From NCBI RefSeq assembly GCF_039555335.1, contig NC_092640.1, positions 43,125,099-43,189,098 of the forward strand: a stretch of 64,000 nt of DNA, read 5' to 3'. The first letter of the stretch is position 1, and every line of letters begins with the position of its first letter. The notes beneath the pieces are model-generated. The model made no database searches and was not told where the DNA came from. It saw only the letters and a list, made by a program, of their open reading frames with translations. Made by a program: the position numbers and the translations under genes. The DNA is from Amphiura filiformis (Eukaryota > Echinodermata > Ophiuroidea > Amphilepidida > Amphiuridae). Below are positions 45,801 through 57,800 of the stretch, one piece after another.

Positions 45801-48800
45801 CAAATTTTGTCCGCGGTTTTTGTTGCCGTTTGTTCATAGTGCCTATTTTAGTATTTATCTAAAAAAAATAAGAAAATAAAAATTAAATTAAAAAAAGAAA
45901 TCACAATATTCGTTCATAAAATGGGGACAAAATCCAAAAACATTTCTTGATACTTCTTCACATAAAAGTGGGACAGTAATCAAGATTCGAACCCGTACCC
46001 TTCATTATTCAAGGCGCACCCTCTGCCGACTGAGCTAACGGGTCAAACAGCAGAATGGTGTAATTTTGAATTGAAGAATATTTAAAAAAAATACGAAGAA
46101 ATTACAATGTTATAGAAAGATTTACCAAAATGAGTTAGGTATAACGTATGAATCGATTTACAAATTAAGTCCAATGGCACTTTGAGAAAGAATACCTGAA
46201 AAACCCCAAAACATTTGCTGCTCTAGCAACTAACCTAGTGACTTAAAGTATTGGGTCATGTCACGGTTTTTTTCTGAGGCATTATGTCCAGGTTGCTCAA
46301 TTTCACATACACGTATCCTTAATGCTGTTGAGATTTTACAAGGAGGGCGCTCTCACATTTCTAAGAATCCAATAGCGCCATTAGGCGAACGTTTACGGGA
46401 GTGTTTTTGATGAAAGCTTAATTAATACGAAACAAGCGTAAATATACCAATACAGTAGAATGGTCTTACAATAATACTTGTTTGCATATGCTTGGATCTG
46501 TAATTTATTTGCTCAAACTCCATAATGGCGCCTGGAATTATTTAGCTTTCATCAGAAGCACTATATATGCTTGTAGACGAGATTTTACGGTATGTCATTT
46601 ATACATCACTTTTATTTCTGCAGGTTGCATATTTCACATTCGAGCAGTATTTCTAGTATCTTGGGAAGTTCCACTTATCATGGTTATTCCCCTCTCAATC
46701 CCACGAGGACTGTGAGAAGATGAGTAACGACAGCAAAGTTTTTTCAGAGCATCGCGCATTCCATGACGATATTTTCGACAGCAACAGACATACAGGATTG
46801 GGTTGATACAAGAATTCAACAGAAGAAAAATTTGCCCTATTTTAAAAGAAGTTTCCCTTTGTTTTGCATTTAAAAAATCAATGTTTGTCATATCTTCAAG
46901 TGTGATATCCAATACTGTAATTTGACGTGGCAATTGACAAAGGAAAAAGAGTATGTTATTGAGTACCAGTGTACGGGTAACTTGATTGCGAACTAAGTGC
47001 ATCTGTTCACTATCATTTATAAGTTTTCTCTTCATCAACACTGAAATAATTTTAACAGTAGTCGAGCTGTTAATCAGAAAACAACCTACAAATAAACACA
47101 TTGAGATTACTTGTGGAAGTTTAATATATAATTTGCAAAATGCAACATGAACAGGTAGGTGTGAGAATGCTTCTTCTGAAGGCCAAATGAAGCAAGTTGG
47201 GTAAATTTCATATGCAGATGAATGTGCTACACTACATGCTGAACCAATTAACCATACTGTAATTATCATAGTAAATGTACGCTTTCTCCCCTTCATCAGG
47301 TGATGTTTCATCGGTGAGCAAATTGCCAGGTATCGTTCTACAGCAATCAGCAGGACAAAACCCAGTGACACAAAGTAGGGGAGACGGTTAGATGTATTTT
47401 GAACATAACAATCTATAATTGAACTGTGAAGAAAATCACGGCCAACATCCGAGGTCCAATAATCCAAATTTGCCCACATACACACAACTGCTAGAAACAA
47501 TATATCTGCGATGGCTAAGTTGCTCATAAAAGCAGTCAAGCTACTCTTCATTTCTGGAATTGTCAAGACTGATATCAAAAAGGTAAGATTTCCTAATATA
47601 CCAAAAGCAGAAACGATAGGCATTACAAACATGAAGTAAGCTGCATCTTCAGAAGAGAAAATCCTTTTCATTGCTGAAGCTGGATCAGTTACATTGATGA
47701 CTTTCTCTGCCTCAAAACAAATGTTGTTGTTGCTTTGGACGGCATCCATGATCATGATGATATCATTAACAATTTCTTGAAAAAAGAAGTCGAGATGTTG
47801 GTATTTCAACAGTATTAAATATTGGTATTGTTTTGGCACAAATGGTCACTTTTAGCGCTCACTACCTCTTAATCCACAGTACTGCTTCAGAAGCTTTCAT
47901 ATTATTATATCATAATGCAAAACATAGATCAAAATCCAAATACGTTCTGCTAAATATAGGCATAATAATGTAAAAGCATTCAACAATGTCTGCAAGATAT
48001 TGAAGTAACAATGGGATATTCCAGTTAAGTTCCATACACTCTTCTTCTTCTTCTTCTTCTTCTTCTTCTTTTGGTTAAGTCGGTAATTAAGGTGCACAAT
48101 GTGCATATCACACCAACTGACTATGAAAGACATGACCTTAATCTTCTACACAGGGAGTGTGAATTTCAAATGGGGTTACCTGAATAGGTGACTCCATTCT
48201 AAGTTAATAGCTAATGGAATGGTGAAATGAGACAAATATATAGCTATTCCTTAACAATGACGTGCTTTCAACTGGATTTAATTTAATAACTGGAACGGTT
48301 CTTGGCTTTCGCGGTTCTCGGCATTCGCAGTTCTTGGTACATGTGGTTTGGTGGAGGGAGAACCTTGTGTGAGCCTAGTTGGTGTGTTTTGTTTGATTCG
48401 TTTAGATTTTTGTACTGTCTTGGTCTTTTCAGAACCTTGTGTGAAGCTAGTATTTGCTGTTGAAGCTAAAATTTGCTACCAATCTTCTAGTGTAAAACTT
48501 GTATTTATAAATTGTGAAAATCCGCCGTCATTAATTTTTCACCAAACTTCGGGCTTTTTTAGTCCTTGCACCCAAGCAGGCAAAATTGAAAAGAAATGTT
48601 GTTTCAAATTGAAATTTGAAAAGTATAAATCACTAACACTTTTCTTTGATAACTTTGACAAACTTTGATAACTTTTTATTTTGTTAAATATCGTTAAAAA
48701 ACAACAGTCTAAGGGAACAAACCAAAATATCGATAACGTCCTATAAACGAAACTGGTTTCGTTAAGGGGGGAGGGGGTAAAAATACTCGATTACGTTTGT

Positions 48801-51800
48801 ACAAAAACATCGGTCTGAAGTATATGTTGTTATTATTATTATGTCAAAATTTTCAACATTTCATTATTACGTTTCTGGCAGGGAAGGAGGGGGTCGGCTG
48901 AGAAACGAAACTAGTTACTAGATCATCGATCTTTTGATTTGTTCCCTAAGCTAATTGAATGGACAGTAGCAATATTTTTCAATTGTGTCCAATTATTGTC
49001 CATGCTCAAACCGGACACAATAGATGATTGTACAATCTTGTGAAAATTGATCAGCAATATGTCAGCACTCAAACCGGACACTATAGATGAGACGCTGGAG
49101 TCCGTTGACTGCTAGCGCTTAGCACCCATTACTCAACATATGCACGAATCTTCGATCCTCAACATCCTCCATAATAGCCTTAAATTTGTCGGGTTGTCAG
49201 AGGCTAGTCCCGACTTTTTATACATCCAGTTTTATAGGTCCATCATATATTTTCTAGAGGTAATTATTGTACAAAATCTGTCATGTATAGACATCAAAAT
49301 AATTAAGGTACCAGTTATTTTACCCCATGTATGTCCTAAACTAAGACAGATGTGTCATAATTAGAACAACAGCCAATAGCTGCATCTTTTAGATCTGGTT
49401 TATGACCTCATTCGGTGAACTTGGTCAAGAAATAAAGACGCTGTGATCCAAAATCCCAAAGAGGATGCAAATTCAAAAGTCACTTCTTTCTTTCTTTTCA
49501 GATGACTCTAATAAAAATAGGTCTAGGTAATGTTAGGTAACGGTTCAGGTTCATCGATTCAGTTAGGTATGTTACAAGTCGTCTGCCAAGTGCTAATTTT
49601 CGGGTGCCGCGACGTTTTGTCAATAATCTCCCCCAATAAACCACCCAATAGCCTAAACCCCTTCCCATCTCGATTTTGAAGCGGCGTTTTCACAATCAAA
49701 TATCGATGCGTAAAAACAACCATTCATGACTGATCTTATGACAGTGCGGCAAATATGCACCAACCCAGCAAACACAAAACGTTTTCGACATCATTCGCAA
49801 AAGGTTATAAAAGGTTGTCAGAAAACGTTTAAATGTCGGGTTATATAAAGGGTATATTAAGGGCATAAAACGTTTTCATAACATTAAAAATCATTTTTTG
49901 ATAATCTATTGCTCAGCAAACAAAAAATGTTTTACAGAAAACGTTTAAATGTCGGGTTATATAAAGGGTATAAAAACGTTTTAATAACATTCCAAAAACA
50001 TTTTTGAAAACTTGATACAAAACATTCTAAACAGAATGTTATTTTGGGGTTGAAAAATATTTTGCGAAAAATTTTTGCCCAAAATATTTGCAATAACGTT
50101 TTAAAAAACGTTTTCATGACCTTTATATAACCCGACATTTAAATGTTATTAAAACGTTTTGAAAAAAACATTTTAAGAACATTTCTGTGTTTACTGGGTG
50201 CAAATATTTTAACATAATGTTATTCAAATGTTGACAAAATATTTGGCAAAAAATGTTTGCAAAAATAGTTTGCAATAACATTTTTGAAAACGTTTTTAAA
50301 ATATTGTTGTAGTGTGTTTTCATACAAAACGTTTTAAAACGTTTTCATGACCTTTATATAACCCGACATTTTAATGTTATTAAAACGTATTTATGTAAAC
50401 CAAAAGCCAAAATATAACTTATTAAAAACGCTTTTAAAACGTTAGTGTGTTTGCTGGGAACTTAAAGTGTCATTATTATACAGGGTCAGAGTTGCCAAAA
50501 TATTGCTTCTTGCTATTAATGTGCTGCAATATGAGCATTGTGCACATTTAATGCGAGTTTACCGAGCCTCTCTTATTTCGCAAATTTATCATTAAATTAG
50601 GTACCCGTTCAATTTCAAAATATACTTGTGTCTCTAATGACAGTTGAGGCACCAGGAGCTTGCGAACAGTAACAATGTCCGTTCTCTTTGGAATCACACA
50701 ATTAGGGTTGGAATTATGCTTGCATAATATGCTTGTCCTACCTATGGCCACCTGCTATGGTAGCCAAAAGATTATAGATTGCATCAGTATCAATGTCGTA
50801 TTTTTCTCTCAGGATCTTTTATATTCAGAATTACAAAAACATTTGTACAACACATCGTAAATCATGTCCTTCATGATGTTGAGTGATTGATCTAGTTAAG
50901 AATTTGCAAAAGACCCACCCATGTTGTCAAAAAATTGGATTAAAACATACTTTTTATGAATTTCTCCAAAACTCAGCATTTTTATATTATGACGTCACAG
51001 ATGGATTCACCCGGTTATATATTTTAATTCTAAATAATACGTCTCCTTTTATTTTTTTTATATATTTTAAACCAATAATTTAGCAGTAGTGAGATCAAAA
51101 CGTTGTCCATAATTTCAAGGTTACGACGTAAAACCATAATTTTAGTCAGCAAATTATTATCAAATAATGGAATAACACTCCTTTTGCTTATTTCAGTTTT
51201 GTACGTTTTAATCAAACCATATACATTCATATAACGGTAATTTATTTATTTTTAGCACTATAGTCTATCATTACGGTGACAATTTATTATAACGTCATTT
51301 AACGTTTTAATTGGGCTGTTCCATTTGAAATCCTTACAAACCCGAAAGATATCTTAATCTCCCACACAGGGGGTGTAGATTCAAATGGAGGCATCCATTC
51401 AGGTAACCCCATTTGAAATTCACACTCACTCTTACTCCATGTGTGGAAGATTGAGGTCATGTCTTAGGGGATGTATGATTTTCACCTGGAATGTTCTATT
51501 GGTATTATTGGGGAATTTGTCTGTATTAAGGGGGAATAATACCCTGATTTTCATCAGTACCCCTCTTCTTTTTTTTTTTTTTTTTTTTATAAAGTACATA
51601 AATATGTTCATCACCTCATGTCATGAACTTATAAAATATATCTACATACAAAGTGTTTTTAAACCATTTTAGTAAGTCATTTTAGCCCTATATATTTTTT
51701 GTTTACTGTATCCTAGTAACTGAGATGTGTGTTTCATAACAAATCATAATTTATTCTATTGAACATGTCCAAGTAGAATACATGAATAGAATACATTAAA

Positions 51801-54800
51801 TCCTTTGTTATACTATCTATATAAATGTACTCACTGATTATAACACTGAATAAATTAAATACGCCTAATCTCTTCCACATACACAATTTAATACTACACC
51901 ATGTATGTATCTTCTATAATGTGTTGTTAGGAAAAGAGATTAAAAAGTCAGGTTATAGGTCAATTGGTTCAGGTCAAATTCAGGCATCAATTTTGAATAC
52001 ATGTGATAGTCTGTGATATCATACATGTCATAATGAGGCATCAATTTTGATATTTTGTCTGTTACTGGATATATAATGGAAATGTGTGAGGCGGCTCTAC
52101 TACAATCCCGTGGGATGTATATGGCGAGTTCTATTTAGATTGCCTAGTTGTGATGGATTGGGCAAATAAATATAAAATAGTTACCAAAATCACACAAATG
52201 AAGCTAACGGAAAACTACCTAATATGGTGGTATAGGTGACAAAAATACAATCTTTTTCAACATTGCTGTAGTGTGGTTGTGGTAACCTGTTACCTATGGC
52301 TTAATTAAGTTTCAGTGAAATAGTGTCGCAAGTTCAAAATACAAAATATAGCTCAACATTGACAATAGAAGCATTTTAATCGGTTCGTTTTTTGATAGTT
52401 GTGGAGCACCAAGTTCATGAAGTCATAAAAGAAATCAGGGACCACTTATTCCCATTTTACATATCAACATTATTTCCCTAATGTGTTAGCAACACATATC
52501 CACAATTTTAACGAAATCCGTTGATAGTAAGCTTTCCAAAATAAAACATCAGTGATGTACCACTTTTTGGCTTATACCATTAGAAGTATGTACGCGTATG
52601 ATACTGATGCCACCAATTGAACGAGAAGATTTGCCCCTTCATTTTGCATACCACTTTGTCCAATTTCTTTTTCTCATTTCTTCACAAAATACAAAAAAAT
52701 GCAAAAAAAAATGCAATGGGTGTAGTACCCCCTTAAATACGATAAGAAAAAGCAAAAGTGAGTATTCATAATCGCACTTCAGCCTGAAGCAGAATATTCT
52801 ATTGTACTGGCATTCGAGGTAAAACGGATATGCTTGAACAGCTAAACCTGTTGTGATATAAATAAAAATAATAATCACAATAAATATAACGGTATTAACT
52901 TCCTTTTACCAGTAAGGAAATGCATTATCACATGGTTACTTATAGTCTATATAGCCTATATACCTCGAGTCACAGGCACTAGCCTTGAAGTTCAGCGTGT
53001 ACTGCGTTGGCTTAGCGTGGTTTTTTGCGTGTACATTGCGGCACGTTGATCGAGCGCGTAAAAGTATGTACACGCACCAAGTAACGCCAAGCTAACGCCG
53101 AACACGCTGAACTTCAAAGCTAGTACCGGTGACTCGAGGTAGATATATGGACTATTATAGTTAAATGTTTATGAAAGGCTCTATTGGGTTAAACTTTAAA
53201 AAATTATAAAATATCAGGAGTCATTCCGACCATCTGCCTTTAATACGGCAAAATGACAACTAAAGAGTGATACTTTTAACTATCGGTATACCGTATTACT
53301 ACTTAGTAGATAGTAGATGATTATTGTAAAAATAAGATAAATAAATATAAATCAGTGTCAAGATTTTTAAAGATTATCATTCACGTTTTGCACATCATTA
53401 CACAAAAAATGCTCGCACATGTACACACACCCTCCTCTAATGAACGCAAATGCACGCTCTCAACACACAACCCCACCCCCCTCTCACACACACACACCCC
53501 CCAACACTAACACTCTTATAATAATTACATATCCATGCCAAAAGGATGCGCTTGTCGGCTGCTACATCTGTACATATGTCTCTTTTCACATAATTGCTAG
53601 AAATAAATACCAGCCTAATCTCAGGTGGAGGTTACTGCAAATCATCCCCAAGTCACATGGTTTAGGAATACAAAGAACATTCTAAACCATATGACTTGGG
53701 GATGATTTGAAATGACCTCCACTTGAGTTGAGACTGGTGTTTATTCCTAGCTATTGTGTAAAACGAGACACATGTAGGCTGTAGCAGCCGACAAGTGCAT
53801 CCTTTTGATATGGATGATAAAAAAATAATTTACATTATATTATTGCACTTTTATAAATTTACAATTTAGCTGTGGCATCATATCATCTCAATTGCAATCC
53901 TTATATGCTTTTATGTTACGGAGCAAACTTAGCTGAATTTCCAGCATCCTTGTAGATATGGAAAGTAATGTCTTTGTTTATTTTTTGCTCTGTTTTATAG
54001 CACTTTGGTTCATATTGTTGAATTAAAGACCACGATTTTCTTTGCCAGATTGCAATTATTGTTTCTTGCACTGTGTATCTGTACTGCAGTCAATAAGCCA
54101 AATCGGCATTTTGACGTTTGCAATGCATTGTGGGACAGTTTTTGCAGTTTTGGGACACTTTGTCCTTTGACCTATTGGGAAAATTCAGATATGTTGGGGT
54201 TTTTTAGGTACAAAATATAATCTAAAATGTTTTACAATAATTCAAACAAATATAAAAAATATTATTATTTTATAAATTAATTATATTAGTATTTTTAATG
54301 ATTACATTATGACAAAAATAAGTAAATTAATAATAATAACGCTAATTTCCCCGATATGTCAGAGTTCAAAATGTCCCAAAACTGCTCTCCAAAGTTAGAA
54401 TGGCGATTGGGCTTATTGCAAAGTTTAGGGTCCGCTTTGTTTAAAGAAAATCAAATTGCTTCCTGGTGACTATCAATACAACTATGATGTACAGAACAAC
54501 GGTGGATGAACATAGGCTGAGCCAAATTTATATTTCTTGCTAACTCCGTATAGAGTGTACCCGATCCAACAGACTTGTAAAGCGTAAATGATACCCCAGA
54601 TTGCGAAAACATAGTAGTATGTTGAGATGTCCGAATTGATGGTCCCCACTGGTGCTACTTGTTGGGTAGTATCTGAAGAAAAATAATTAGGTATTAAACA
54701 TTAAGTCTGTTGAAATTATTCGAATCTGTCTTATCTGTAACAGAACCCTGGGATCTTGTATGTGATGCGATCAAGCAAAATCAGTCGAAACTCAGAAATA

Positions 54801-57800
54801 TTAAATTTTCGGTTTCTTATAATGATAGTAAAAAGCCGTTACAAAGCTGCATTTTGCAGAAAACCTCATTGAAATTGAACAACCGGCTCCAAAGATTTGA
54901 GCGATTAAAGAAACATTTCCTTTGTTTGACTATATCTGAAAAATCAATATTTCCGAGTTCCGACTGGTTTTGCTTGATCGCATCACATATATATAGAATA
55001 ACCTCATATGAAGTGTCAAATCTCTTGTAAGCTGAATAAATATTAGATTTTTCTTAGTTGGTATATTGCAATGACCAGTAAACCACATTGATTGCGCGTT
55101 TGTTGCGAACGGCGTTTGTATGGAGGTGTTTGGTACTAGATTGGTTCTATTTTGGAAAAATCGCGTTCCTAGCGTCAAGTTTGCGTAAAAGTTGGCAACC
55201 AGCTTATTTTTGTTAATTTGGGTATGTTGAACTCGAATCTCAAGTCTGTTTCTGCCAGGCAATATCTTGAGACCGCGACCCTGAAAAAGATCCTCAAATG
55301 ACCCCACATAGGATCGCATGAGGGGCACAAAATTATTATTATTCCAATAACCATAGACCATTTAACCAGTTGTGCGTCTGGTCCCACAGATCCTAGAAAT
55401 GTAATGTTTGTACGTGTACGACCTAGTGTTTTAACAAGTTATGGGGCACAAAAGGTCACAGGTAGATTTGCTTGTTGTGTATGGGTCAAAAGTCAAAGTT
55501 GCTCAAATTTTCGTAAACGCTGATTGTTCTCCTAGCTAAGAGGTTTCAGAAAAAGAATAGTTTGCGCTATCTGCGATGTCTAGTTAGCATGTTACACAAC
55601 AAAGAGTCAAAAGATATCTAGGATTCCATAGGATTCAATGGAATATGTATTTATTTAATATCTATCTTCGGAACTTGACATCGCAGATGGTTAAAACTAT
55701 TCTTTTCTGAATACCTTAAACTTGAGGAACAGTTTGCATCCATTTTTACGAAAATCGGAGCAACTTTAATTTTTTTTCCTGTATTACATACAAATTGACC
55801 TTGGACCTGTTGAGCCTCATAACTTGGTAACTATATGTCCTACGCGCAAATATGTTACATTTTTGTGATTCTTAGACCCAGACAATAAATAATTTGATAT
55901 GCTTTTTAGATCATTTTTAAATTTTGTCCCCCATAATGAGCCTCTATGGGGGTTTATGTGTCTTTTTAAGGGTCACGGGGTTCCAATATAGATTGGCAGA
56001 CAAAATGTTTTAATTTTTAGTTTTAATACCCAAATTAACCAAAATAATTTGGTTGCCAGCTTTTACACAAACTTGCCGCTTAATGCTTAAATAAGCACAT
56101 ATTTCCAAATATGAGAACCCAGTCTCTACTGTATATTCAAGAGTTCCCTCACTTGAGTATTGTTTGTGTTTCTGATGACAAGTACCTATCATTAATTTAT
56201 ATTTACTGCTCATATCTTCAGGTTTTATAGCTCACCTATATGTTGCTAAAAAAAGGTATATTGGCATCCCACTTCAAAAAATTTTAATTTTAATTACCTG
56301 TAACATTATATAAGCTGTCTTGTATTTTCAGTGTACATGTACGTGGTTAAAGAAATGATATTTATTGAACTGTAAAAATCCTATCAGGTCGTTTCTTCCA
56401 GACAATTATAATTAAGCAGACCAGAAATTTTGACCTTGCATGTTACCTTCACGACAATAATATGCCTTTCTTTGGTACCCCTGGATTCTGTTTTATTTCC
56501 GTTGGGGTCAGTTGCACAAATACAGTACTGTTTACTTTCAAAAGATATTCTACTTCGGCTGATTTTCTCTAAGCCATAAACTTTCTTATTAAGTTGGCAC
56601 ACTAGCAGATATAGGTAAACTTGAAATTGCTGGCACATTGAAATTAAATGGTATAGATTATTAGAAATAGTATAGAGAAATAATAATATATGAATAATGG
56701 TAGAACAATGACATTTCCCCATCTGGTAACTGGTGCGCTTAAGGTAATACTACACCCCGATAACTGTTGTGACTAATTTTGCATTTTTGCAAGTTATATT
56801 ATAGGGGCGAGAAATCCAATTACTTCACTGAAATTTCAGTGATTCAAGACAAGTGGTTCATTATATATGTTAAGAAGTGAGGTACATTCTATCGGTACCT
56901 CTTTTCTTATCATAAATAACGTACCGCTTGTCTTGAGTCACTGAAATTCCAGTGTAGTAACTGGATTCCTATAGCCCCTATAATATACATAACTTTTGTT
57001 ATCAGTGTATTATTATTTTTTAAGAAAAATGCAAAAATAATCACAAATTTATTAGGGGGTGTAGCACCGTCTTAAGTACTTTCTTGCAATGTATTGTAAT
57101 TGATGGCAAATACTCATAATGATCAAATAATGAAATAAAAACGATAATTAGTACATACTGTGATCTTCGCCTCCATCCTCGTCGTATAGTGCATTCACAG
57201 CCATAGCAAAGCCAAATTCTAGCACAATGAATGCCAAAAATGGCGCAAGAAGGTTATCCATTTTGTTATCCTTCATGTTTTCTGTAAGAGGTAAGTAAAT
57301 AGAGAGTATGTTAGAGCCGGATTTCTGTGCTACTATTTCCTTGATTAAAGGGACATTCTAAGGTCTGTCAATCCCAACTTCACGATTCTCCCCATGTCAT
57401 TCTTTTTACTTTTAGAAAGCTAAAATGAATAAGCTATGACACTACATTTGGTGCCAAGTGACGCAAATTTTTACTCATCTTGGCCCGGGCATAAGGAATT
57501 TCGGTATAATTCTGGTATACCCTGCGCAAAAACCCGATTAGGGTTAGGGTTACGATGTGGGTTAGGATTAGGGTTATAATTAGGGTGGGTTAGGGTTAGG
57601 GTTATAATTAGGGTTAGGGTTAGGGTTAGGGTTAGAGCTATATTTGTGGACAAGGTATTCCAGAATTATGCCGGAATTTCCTGTAATTCCAATTGGGAAT
57701 TAAAAGTAACGTTTAAGTTTTAGGATTAGGGTTTATTTAGGGACAGAATTGAAATTAGGGTAAAGTGGCTCCAATTAGATAAACATTTCAAGGGAAATCA

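Noticed and set aside
45960..46060. Possible functional tRNA gene
   Set aside because: A and B boxes are present, but acceptor and T stems do not pair, so it is a pseudo-tRNA or SINE head.
52639..52878. Minus-strand frame considered as an extra exon of the membrane-protein gene
   Set aside because: The acceptor is fair, but there is no suitable donor and the 3' part is the TTAA-MITE end.
57471..57653. Minus-strand frame rich in TLTLTL and NPNPN
   Set aside because: It is the translation of telomere-like repeats.
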